This document shows positions 4,483-12,314 of a stretch of 34,558 nt of DNA, in pieces; the first letter of the stretch is position 1, and each line of letters starts with the position of its first letter. Source of the DNA: a virus; the IMG/VR virus record IMGVR_UViG_3300046169_000011, positions 1 through 34,558 of that record, one strand, 5' to 3'. The notes below the pieces were generated by a model. The model searched no databases. It was not told the origin of the DNA and saw nothing but the letters and a program-made list of their open reading frames with translations. A program made the position numbers and the translations under genes.

Positions 4483-6103
4483 TGACTGACTCGCATTTTG
4501 TTAAACATGAGCCATGCCCTTCGTGTGGCTCTAAGAACAATCTCGCGAGGTACTCCGATGGTCATGCCGTCTGTTTTACAGGCGGTTGTGACCACTACGA
4601 GAGAGGCAACGGAGAGGTTGTAGAAAGTAAACCCAAAGCAAATAGGCGATTAGAGATGACAGGAGTAGTAGCATCAATACCCGATAGACGTATCTCAGAG
4701 GCAACGTGCAAGAAGTTTGGCGTTACAGTTGAGTACGATACAGAGGGTCAGATAAGCAAGCATCACTACCCATACTTTGACAAGGACACAGGCGCGCAGA
4801 CAGGGAACAAGTCACGCATAGTAAGCAGTAAATCATTCTATGCAAGCGGTACGTTCGACAACGTGGGTCTGTTTGGTCAGCAAGCGTTTAAAGGTGGTGG
4901 TAAATACATAACAGTAGTAGAGGGAGAAGCTGATGCCCTAGCGGTGTCAGAGAATGTTTGATGGTAAGTGGGCTGTAGTGTCAATACGCTCAGGAGCATC
5001 AGGCGCAGTGAAGGACATCAAGCAGAACTTGGAGTGGCTTGAATCATTCGAGAACGTAGTCATCTGTTTCGACAGTGACAATGCGGGTCAGGAAGCATCT
5101 CGTGCGGTGTTAGATTTATTTACACCCAACAAAGCGAAGAACGTAAAGTTACCTGTCAAGGATGCAGGTGAAATGCTGAAGGAACGCAACGTGCAAGGGT
5201 TCATCAGGGAGTGGTGGAACGCTAAGACGTATCAACCAGATGGTATCATCGCAGGACTAGATACTTGGGATTCAATCGTAGCACAGGAGGACGTTAAGTC
5301 CATTCCGTATCCTTGGACTTGCTTGAATGAGATGACCTATGGTTTCAGGGAGAAGGAACTAGTAACGATAACCAGTGGTTCTGGTATGGGTAAGTCACAG
5401 ATTGTCAGAGAGTTGGAGCACTACTTACTAGGCGCAACAGATGACAACATTGGCATACTCGCATTGGAAGAAGACATACCTAAGACTGCTCTAGGGATTA
5501 TGAGCATCGAGGCAAACCAGACTCTACATCTGAGCCGAGAGTTTAGCAGGGAAGACAAAAAGGTATTCTGGGACAACACGTTAGGTACAGGACGTATCTA
5601 TATGTTCGACCACTGGGGTTCTACCAATGAGGATAACTTACTAAGTCGCATTAGGTATATGGCGAAAGGTCTTGATTGTAAATGGATTATTCTCGACCAC
5701 TTGAGTATTGTTGTGTCAGACCAAGAGAATGGTGATGAACGTAAAGCCATTGACAGTATCATGACTAAGCTACGACAGTTGGTTCAGGAGACAGGTGTTG
5801 GTTTATTCTTGGTGTCACACCTACGTAGACCATCAGGGAAGGCACATGAAGATGGTGGACAGATTAGCTTGGCTGAGTTACGAGGTTCAGCGGCAATCGC
5901 ACAGCTATCGGACATGGTGATTGGTTTAGAACGTGACCAACAGAACCCAGATGCACAGGTAAGGAATACCAACTACAGTACGGATACTTAAGAACCGATA
6001 CGCAGGACTTACGGGGGCGGCTTGCTACCTCTACTATGACAAAGATACTGGGCGTATGATTGAAACAACTTGTCCAGTTAACGATGATAATCAGGAGTTC
6101 TAA
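4482..6103 (+). CDS. T7 gp4-like primase-helicase, frame broken twice
   Basis: Joined across two single-base extras, this gives about 539 residues (T7 gp4A is 566). A zinc finger with Cys12, Cys15, Cys31 and Cys36 (primer-site recognition) leads into a TOPRIM primase core (EGEADAL, CFDSDNAG) and then a RecA-like hexameric helicase with Walker A SGSGMGKS, Walker B WIILDHLSI and the SHLRRPSG motif. The first frame ends at TGA 4959-4961 (GTT TGA T) and continues +1 as DGKWAVVSIRSGA. The second ends at TAA 5989-5991; the conserved TTTVRILKNRYAG tail lies +1, with an extra A at 5971-5972. The true stop is TAA 6101-6103. The enzyme unwinds DNA and lays primers for the polymerase encoded next. Breaks are likely sequence errors, see findings. 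Confidence 0.85.
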
Positions 6104-7826
6104 GTGAAGCAGGTAGTATTTGATATAGAAGCTAACGGACTAAAGCCTACAAAGGTTTGGGTAATCGTTGCTTGTGACCTATCAAGCCAAGAGACAGTTA
6201 CGTTCTCAGGTGATACGTTGCAGGACTTCAATGCTTATATCAAAGATGCTGAGGTCATTGGTCACAACATCATTGGCTATGACGTACCAGTTCTTGAACG
6301 ATTGTTAGGGTACAGACTTTAGTAGTTGTAAGATTACAGATACATTAGTATTGTCACGACTCACTGACCCATCAAGGGAAGGTGGTCATTCATTGGACAG
6401 TTGGGGACAGCGTTTAGGTTTCCCGAAAGGAGAACATAATGATTGGGACACATTTTCTCAGGATATGGTGGACTACTGTAAGCAAGATGTGCTTGTTAAT
6501 GTCAAAGTGTACAACGCACTACGAGGTGTATTGGCAGGTTTCGGAAGCGAAAGCATTAGCCTTGAGCATCAAGTACAAAGCATTATTACAAAGCAGACAG
6601 AAAACGGTTGGTTGTTAGACCAAGAACACGCTTTCCTATTGCTTGCACAACTTAAGGAAAAGAAGTACGACCTTGAAGATAAGGTACATGAAACATTTAA
6701 ACCGTTACCTACATTCGTTAAGGAGATAACACCTAAGTACAAGAAGGACGGCACGATGTCCGTAGTTGGTCTTAAGTTTCTAGGAGACCAGTGGGAGAAC
6801 TATACAGCACCTTTCAGCCGTATTGATTACCCTGCGTTTAACTTAGGTTCACGTCAGCAGATAGGCAGATACTTGCAGTTCTTTGGTTGGAAGCCAGAGA
6901 AGTTTACAGAGAAGGGACACGTTATTGTAGACGAAGCTATACTGTCTAAGGTCACTGGTATACCCGAAGCTAATATGATTGCTGAATACCTAATGGTTCA
7001 GAAGCGTATCGCACAGGTACAGAGTTGGCTAGATGCTGTCGAAGATGATGGACGAGTGCATGGCTATGTAAATGCTAACGGTGCTGTAACGGGACGTATG
7101 ACACACTCTAGTCCCAATGTAGCACAAGTGCCTAGCTCAGGCGCACCCTACGGCAAGGACTGTAGAGCCTGTTGGACAGTACCCAAAGGCTACAAGGTTG
7201 TCGGTATGGACGCATCAGGGCTTGAGCTACGTATGCTTGCACATTATATGAACGATGAGGGATATACAAATGAAATACTCACTGGAGACATTCATACAGC
7301 AAACCAACTTGCTAGTGGTGTTGACACAAGAAGTCAAGCAAAGACTTTCATATATGCGTTCTTGTATGGAGCAGGGGACGCAAAAATCGGAAGTATCGTT
7401 GGAGGAACTGCTGTTGATGGTAGAAGACTTAAGGCGAAGTTCCTCTCAAACACGCCATCTCTTAAAGACTTACGAGAAAGAGTTAGCGTGGCATCTGGAA
7501 GAGGTTATGTTCACGGACTGGACAGGCGCAGAGTCGCTGTACGCTCAGAACACTCAGCACTAAACACTTTGCTACAATCGGCAGGGGCTATCGTTATGAA
7601 GAAGGCGTTATGTTTGCTAGACGAATACGCTAGTGCTTGGAATATTGACTACAAATTTATAGGTAATATACATGATGAAATTCAAACAGAAGTTAAGGAA
7701 CATGAAGCAGAGGTTTTTGGCAGACTTGCAGTGTCTTGTATCGAAGCCGCGGGCATTCATTACAAACTTAATTGTCCTCTTGCAGGAGAGTATCAAGTCG
7801 GTGACAACTGGTCGGAAACCCACTAA
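6104..7826 (+). CDS. Family A DNA polymerase (T7 gp5-like), one +1 frame break
   Basis: The start is GTG 6104, directly after the helicase stop, with AGGAG upstream. Residues FDIEANG carry the 3'-5' exonuclease Asp7/Glu9. The first frame stops at TAG 6320-6322 (CTT TAG T); the +1 frame continues SSCKITDTLVLSRL, the conserved T7 gp5 exonuclease region. The palm has motif A (VVGMDASGLELRM), motif B in the fingers (RSQAKTFIYAFLYGAG) and motif C (NIHDEIQTE). The fingers residue equivalent to E. coli Phe762 is Tyr, as in T7. Joined length is about 573 residues, shorter than T7 gp5 (704). It replicates the phage genome with the upstream primase-helicase and SSB. No thioredoxin-binding insertion could be confirmed by eye. 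Confidence 0.9.
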
Positions 7827-7968
7827 GCGTTGTATATCTTGTGGTGTCAAACTTAAGGAAGGTGTGAACTGGTGGAAATCCTTTGTAGGTAAGAACCACT
7901 ATAAATGTATGCTGTTACGCGATACGAAGAGAAGAGAACAAACGAAAAAAACTACAGAGAGAAGGTAA
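7801..7968 (+). CDS. Small zinc-finger protein after polymerase (55 aa)
   Basis: GTG 7801 overlaps the polymerase end in another frame; AGGAG is upstream but about 12 bases away, so the start is tentative. The peptide has a CISC pair near residues 11-14 and a later H-Y-K-C (about residues 34-37), separated by KEGVNWWKS, resembling a small zinc knuckle, and ends in a very basic tail rich in Lys, Arg and Thr. It likely binds nucleic acid. Similar Cys-rich peptides lie near replication genes in other phages; function unknown. Confidence 0.55.
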   Translation: MTTGRKPTKRCISCGVKLKEGVNWWKSFVGKNHYKCMLLRDTKRREQTKKTTERR

Positions 7969-7973
7969 ATAAT

Positions 7974-8387
7974 ATGAAGCCTTGTAAAGCAGATAGGAAG
8001 AAGTTTGACCTCGACTTGCAGTACGGAGAAGTCCGAGAGGATAAGGTAGCTGAGATGCTACAGGACAAGAAGATTGAGGTTAAGTCAGAGAAGGACTTAT
8101 GGCAGAAGACAGGTAACATCTGCATTGAGTATGAGTCTTGGGGCAAGCCGTCAGGCATTGAGGCTACCGAGTCAGACTACTGGTTTCATAACCTTTGCAT
8201 CGGTGATGATGAATACTGTACACTAGTGTTCAAGACACCTGTACTAAAGAAGATTGTTAATAAGTTAGATACGTTCAGGAGTGTATCAGGGGGAGACCAT
8301 AACGCAAGCCGTATGCACTTGGTCAATCTTAAAAAGTTATTCTCAAGCGATGTCATTAAGGCATTCAAGGATATAGACGATGAGTAA
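7974..8387 (+). CDS. PD-(D/E)XK-like nuclease (137 aa)
   Basis: ATG 7974 has GAGAGAAGG upstream. Residues GEVRED (18-23) and the strand KIEVKSE with Glu35 and Lys37 form a plausible PD-(D/E)XK active site, followed by CIEYES and DYWFHN as in small phage resolvase/nuclease relatives. The gene overlaps the next nuclease gene by eight bases. It may cut or process host or replicating phage DNA. Assignment to the superfamily is moderately supported; substrate is unknown. Confidence 0.6.
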   Translation: MKPCKADRKKFDLDLQYGEVREDKVAEMLQDKKIEVKSEKDLWQKTGNICIEYESWGKPSGIEATESDYWFHNLCIGDDEYCTLVFKTPVLKKIVNKLDTFRSVSGGDHNASRMHLVNLKKLFSSDVIKAFKDIDDE

Positions 8388-9255
8388 AACAATACACACA
8401 TTAGTAGATGACATATACCGATTGATGGAGACAAAAGAGGCAGAGGAATCCGTAGACGTAGAGGCTGAGATTGAACTGTTCGGTGAGAACATGAAGGCTC
8501 TAATGCGCACAGAGTTTGGACGTAAGCGTACAACGGATAGAAGAACATTGCGCCTGTCAAACATTGGTCGTGACGATAGGGTCTTATGGAATGTTGTTAA
8601 TGGTACTGAGAAGGAAGAGATTAAACCTGCTACCTACATTAAGTTTATGTATGGTCACTTGATTGAAGAGATGCTGTTGTTTATGACACGCATGGCAGGA
8701 CACGAAGTATCAGACGAGCAACGTGTATGTGAAGTAGAGGGTATCAAGGGACACATGGACTGTAAGATTGATGGTCTTGTTGTGGACGTTAAGTCAGCCA
8801 GTTCCTTTGGGTTCAAGAAGTTTAAGGACGGTACACTAGCTATGGACGATGCCTTTGGTTATGTTGACCAGATTAAAGCCTACGCCCATGCCTGTGGTGA
8901 GACTGAGTTCGGTTGGTTAGCTATGGACAAAGCCAATGGACATCTCGCGGTACTTAAGTACGACCTAGAGGATACCCAAGCCCCTATACACGAACACATC
9001 AAGGGAGACATCAGGGAGCGTATTAAGCACGTTAAGGAGATGGTTAAGGGAGATGAGCCCACTGAGTTATGTACCGAGACAGTACCAGATGGTAAGTCAG
9101 GTAACAAGAAGTTAGGCATCAAGTGTTCCTACTGTCAGTACAAGAAGCATTGCTATCCAGACCTAAGAGCCTTTGCCTATTCGTATGGTCCGAAGTTCCT
9201 AAGTGAGGTAGTCAACGAGCCTAGAGTACAGGAGATTAACCTTGAGCAAATATAA
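8380..9255 (+). CDS. RecB/Cas4-like exonuclease (291 aa)
   Basis: The protein has the RecB-type nuclease order: His93 in YGHLIEE, Asp127 in GHMDCKIDG, Asp136 and Lys138 in VVDVKSA, then Gln164 in YVDQIKAY. Four Cys at 231, 249, 252 and 258 (CSYCQYKKHC) resemble the C-terminal Fe-S or zinc cluster of AddB/Cas4-like exonucleases. It probably degrades or resects duplex DNA, in nucleotide recycling or recombination. It overlaps both neighbours, which are also nucleases. Confidence 0.75.
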   Translation: MSKTIHTLVDDIYRLMETKEAEESVDVEAEIELFGENMKALMRTEFGRKRTTDRRTLRLSNIGRDDRVLWNVVNGTEKEEIKPATYIKFMYGHLIEEMLLFMTRMAGHEVSDEQRVCEVEGIKGHMDCKIDGLVVDVKSASSFGFKKFKDGTLAMDDAFGYVDQIKAYAHACGETEFGWLAMDKANGHLAVLKYDLEDTQAPIHEHIKGDIRERIKHVKEMVKGDEPTELCTETVPDGKSGNKKLGIKCSYCQYKKHCYPDLRAFAYSYGPKFLSEVVNEPRVQEINLEQI

Positions 9256-9643
9256 GCCTAGAAAGACTAGCGGTAAGTTTAGGTCAGCACTAGAGAAGGA
9301 GTTTTCAAAGGAGGTTAAACGTAAAGGGTTTGACTACGAGCCATACGGTATGCCTTACACAGTGTTCAGAACTTATATGCCAGACTTTGTACATGAACCA
9401 AGTAAAACAGTAGTAGAAGTAAAAGGTTTCTTTCGTGTAGGTGACACCTTGAAATATAAGTCAATTCGTGATACAATATCAGTAGATGGTTACGAATTAG
9501 TATTCCTACTATCGAATGAACATAAGAAGGTACGGAAGGGCGGTAAGATTACAATGGGTCAGTGGTGTGAGAAGGAAGGTATGAAACACTACACCCTAAG
9601 TACCGCACAAGAACTTGTCAAATACGTTGAAGGGAAAGAATAA
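9242..9643 (+). CDS. T7 endonuclease I-like Holliday junction resolvase
   Basis: The 133-residue protein starts at TTG 9242, within the end of the previous gene. Glu20, Asp48, Glu59 and Lys61 (TYMPDFV ... VVEVKGFF) match the order of the catalytic residues of T7 endonuclease I (E20, D55, E65, K67). The C-terminal segment KVRKGGKITMGQWCEKEG is also typical. It should resolve branched replication intermediates and help break down host DNA. Length is close to T7 gp3 (149 aa). Confidence 0.88.
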   Translation: MSKYKPRKTSGKFRSALEKEFSKEVKRKGFDYEPYGMPYTVFRTYMPDFVHEPSKTVVEVKGFFRVGDTLKYKSIRDTISVDGYELVFLLSNEHKKVRKGGKITMGQWCEKEGMKHYTLSTAQELVKYVEGKE

Positions 9644-9807
9644 TGTCACATACATTAGAGGAACTCAAGGAAGCAGTAGCAAGGGACTACGATGCGGTAC
9701 TGGTTGTCGAAGCATTGGACATCTCAGTTGAGGACTTGCTAGAGGCTTTCGAGGATAGATTAATTAGGAACAGAGACTTATTTACGGAGGATGATTATGA
9801 GCATTGA
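9643..9807 (+). CDS. Small acidic hypothetical protein (54 aa)
   Basis: The ATG overlaps the endonuclease stop (TAATG). The product is helical and acidic (SHTLEELKEAVARDYDAV), with a Leu-rich middle, LDISVEDLLEAFEDRL, that resembles a short helix-turn-helix-like module but without a clear recognition helix. It overlaps the next gene by eleven bases and ends DDYEH. Confidence 0.6.
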   Translation: MSHTLEELKEAVARDYDAVLVVEALDISVEDLLEAFEDRLIRNRDLFTEDDYEH

Positions 9808-9973
9808 TGACGATATTAAAGAAAGAGATATGTACGACAACAATCCTGATTCACCTCATTATGGTGAGATAATAGGAATGGCTGATATTGTAGCTGAGAT
9901 TGAGGCATTGAGAAAGAAAGCTGATAAGGCGAGAAAAAGAAAGCTATTTAGGAGTTTAAACAATGAGCATTGA
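9797..9973 (+). CDS. Small hypothetical protein (58 aa)
   Basis: ATG 9797 is preferred over ATG 9791 because GGAGG (9786-9790) then has proper spacing. The N-terminus is acidic (MSIDDDIKERD) and the C-terminus a basic helix (LRKKADKARKRKLF). The first 16 bases of the gene are identical to those of the next gene at 9963, and both overlap the preceding gene in the same way. Confidence 0.6.
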   Translation: MSIDDDIKERDMYDNNPDSPHYGEIIGMADIVAEIEALRKKADKARKRKLFRSLNNEH

Positions 9974-10271
9974 TGACGCAACACCCGCTGACTGGGATGC
10001 ACTACGACAGAAGCACCCTGCTTTGATTAAGAAGTATGAAGACTTCGTGACCAAGAATGAAGATGTGGTCAACAGTCCTCAGCACTATAACTACGGTAAG
10101 ATAGAATGTATTGAAGCTATTGAAGAGTCTATGACACCAGACGCATTCAAGGGTTATCTCAAGGGCAATACTATGAAGTACCTGTGGCGTTATGAACGCA
10201 AGGGCAAAGCAGTAGAGGACTTAGAGAAAGCCCAGTGGTACTTGAATAGACTGATAGAGGAGGCTAAGTAA
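9963..10271 (+). CDS. DUF3310-family protein (102 aa)
   Basis: Residues 35-100, beginning VNSPQHYNYGKIECIEAIEE and including KGNTMKYLWRYERKGK and ALEKAQ-like AVEDLEKAQWYLNRL, are the classic DUF3310 domain found in many phages and described by some annotators as nucleotide-kinase-like. The real activity is unproven. It starts at ATG 9963 inside the previous gene. Being next to nucleotide metabolism (the reductase at 10405) fits a nucleotide-related role. Confidence 0.85.
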   Translation: MSIDDATPADWDALRQKHPALIKKYEDFVTKNEDVVNSPQHYNYGKIECIEAIEESMTPDAFKGYLKGNTMKYLWRYERKGKAVEDLEKAQWYLNRLIEEAK

Positions 10272-10408
10272 TGCAGGGACAGACACACGGAGGCAAGGGG
10301 TCAGGACAACGACCCACTGACTCCAAGAAGTATGCAGATAATTACGATGCCATCTTCGGTAAAGACAAACAGAAAACTAAAGACAAAAAGAAGGAAGTTA
10401 AAAAATGA
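10271..10408 (+). CDS. Small Lys-rich hypothetical protein (45 aa)
   Basis: The ATG overlaps the DUF3310 stop (TAATG), and the end overlaps the reductase start by four bases (ATGA). The peptide has a Gly-rich head (GGKGSGQRPTDSKKY), then DNYDAIFGKDK, a pattern common to tiny phage proteins of unknown role, and a Lys-rich tail. Confidence 0.6.
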   Translation: MQGQTHGGKGSGQRPTDSKKYADNYDAIFGKDKQKTKDKKKEVKK

Positions 10409-12282
10409 ATCAATACCAACAGTTTATACACAAGTCCCGCTACGCACGTTGGCTACCAGAGGAAGGCAGACGAGAGCGTTGGGATGAGACAGTCAATAGA
10501 TACGTAGACTTCTGGAAGGAACGTGGTCAGATAAACGATAAGACAGCACTACAGTTATTTAACGCTATCCATAACCTAGACGTAATGCCTAGTATGCGTT
10601 GTATGATGACAGCAGGGGAAGCACTGGACAAGGACAACGTAGCGGGTTTTAACTGTAGCTATCTACACATTGACTCACCACGTAGCTTTGATGAACTTAT
10701 GTACGTGCTTATGTGCGGTACAGGCGTAGGGTTCAGTGTGGAACGTAACTTCATCAACAAGCTACCTATAGTTGCTGAGTCATTCCATGAGACTGACAGT
10801 ACGATTGTAGTGGCTGACAGCAAGATTGGTTGGGCTAGTGCATTCAGAGAGTTAATCGCTATGCTGTACGCAGGTAAGATACCTAAGTGGGATACACATA
10901 AAGTACGTCCTGCGGGTGCTAGACTCAAGACCTTTGGTGGTCGTGCATCAGGCGCACAGCCTCTTGAGGATTTATTTAATTTCTGTGTAGGTATATTCCA
11001 AAAGGCAAAGGAACGTAGACTTACCAGTATTGAGTGTCACGACATCTGCTGTAAGATTGCTGAGGTTGTAGTCGTAGGTGGTGTACGTAGGTCAGCATTG
11101 ATTAGTCTATCTAACTTGTCAGACCCTCGTATGGCTAAGGCTAAGTCAGGTGACTGGTGGCGTAACGAAGGTCAACGTGCATTGGCTAACAACAGTGTAT
11201 CATACACAGAGAAGCCAGACTTTGAATCCTTCCTGTCCGAGATGCAAACCATGTATGAATCTAAGGCAGGGGAACGAGGTATCTTTAGTCGTGTGGCGGC
11301 ACAGAAGATAGCCGCTAAGAACGGACGGAGAGACCATGAGCAGGACTTTGGGACTAACCCTTGCTCTGAGATTATCCTACGCAGTAATCAGTTCTGTAAC
11401 CTATCTGAGGTCGTTATACGTGCAGACGATGACCTCGTTAGTCTTAAGAAGAAAGTTGAAGTAGCTTCCATTATCGGAACTCTACAGGCTACCTTGACTG
11501 ACTTCCGCTACCTACGCAATGTATGGAAAAGAAACACAGAAGAAGAAGCACTATTAGGTGTCAGTTTAACGGGTATATGTGACCACTATTTACTAGGTAA
11601 AGATTCACCAGACTTAGATAAGTGGCTAGGAGAGATGAAGGATGTTGCTATCAAAACTAATAAAGAATGGGCTGAGAAACTTGGCATTAATCAGTCTGCG
11701 GCTATTACTTGTGTTAAGCCAAGCGGTACTGTGTCTCAGCTTGTTGACTCTGCTAGTGGCATACATCCCCGTTTTTCTAAGCATTATATCCGTAGAGTAC
11801 GTTCAGATAAGAAAGACCCGCTTGCTCAATACATGACAGCCGCAGGTTTCCCTGTAGAAGATGACGTAATGAGTAAGTCTTCACTGGTCTTTGGCTTCCC
11901 AATCAAGTCACCTGACAGCAGTACTACAGTAGCTCAGGTGGGTGCGATGGAACAGCTAAGAGTTTGGAAGAAATACCAAGACCACTGGTGTGAGCATAAA
12001 CCAAGTATCACTGTTTACTATACAGATAATGAGTTCCTGCAAATAGCACAGTGGATATGGGAAAACTTTGATTCCGTTAGTGGTATTAGTTTGTTGCCTG
12101 TGAGTGACCATGTTTATCAGCAAGCTCCTTATGAGAACATAACCGTTGACAAGTATGAAGAGTTACTAGCGGCTATGCCAGTTGATATTAATTGGGAAGA
12201 CTTAGAACACTTTGAGAAGGAGGATAATACTACAGGTTCACAGGAACTAGCGTGTGTCGGAGGCGCGTGTGAAATAGCATAG
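10405..12282 (+). CDS. nrdJ: Class II (B12-dependent) ribonucleotide reductase, monomeric
   Basis: This 625-residue protein converts ribonucleotides to deoxyribonucleotides using adenosylcobalamin, feeding phage replication. Visible landmarks are Cys84 (GFNCSY) and Cys331 (FCNLSEV), a redox pair; Cys320 and Glu322 in NPCSEI, the thiyl-radical site; the phosphate-binding KPSGTVSQ loop; and the C-terminal pair CVGGAC that passes electrons. The pattern matches the monomeric class II enzymes (Lactobacillus RTPR type, 739 aa). It is the last gene of the replication arm, followed by a terminator. Dependence on host-derived B12 links the phage to B12-producing or B12-using hosts; host identity is inference. 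Confidence 0.92.
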   Translation: MNQYQQFIHKSRYARWLPEEGRRERWDETVNRYVDFWKERGQINDKTALQLFNAIHNLDVMPSMRCMMTAGEALDKDNVAGFNCSYLHIDSPRSFDELMYVLMCGTGVGFSVERNFINKLPIVAESFHETDSTIVVADSKIGWASAFRELIAMLYAGKIPKWDTHKVRPAGARLKTFGGRASGAQPLEDLFNFCVGIFQKAKERRLTSIECHDICCKIAEVVVVGGVRRSALISLSNLSDPRMAKAKSGDWWRNEGQRALANNSVSYTEKPDFESFLSEMQTMYESKAGERGIFSRVAAQKIAAKNGRRDHEQDFGTNPCSEIILRSNQFCNLSEVVIRADDDLVSLKKKVEVASIIGTLQATLTDFRYLRNVWKRNTEEEALLGVSLTGICDHYLLGKDSPDLDKWLGEMKDVAIKTNKEWAEKLGINQSAAITCVKPSGTVSQLVDSASGIHPRFSKHYIRRVRSDKKDPLAQYMTAAGFPVEDDVMSKSSLVFGFPIKSPDSSTTVAQVGAMEQLRVWKKYQDHWCEHKPSITVYYTDNEFLQIAQWIWENFDSVSGISLLPVSDHVYQQAPYENITVDKYEELLAAMPVDINWEDLEHFEKEDNTTGSQELACVGGACEIA

Positions 12283-12289
12283 GTAAAAC

Positions 12290-12314
12290 TAAGGGGGCGC
12301 AATGCCCCCTTTTG
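12290..12314. terminator. Bidirectional terminator between convergent arms
   Basis: GGGGGC-GCAAT-GCCCCC (about 12292-12308) forms a very stable hairpin, followed by TTTTG on the + strand and CTTAGTTTT on the - strand. It sits in the 32-base gap between the reductase (+) and the last structural gene (-) and likely stops transcription from both sides. Confidence 0.85.

Noticed and set aside
7255-7563. 102-residue frame inside the DNA polymerase gene
   Set aside because: It lies wholly within the conserved palm/fingers coding region in another frame; the polymerase motifs are intact there.
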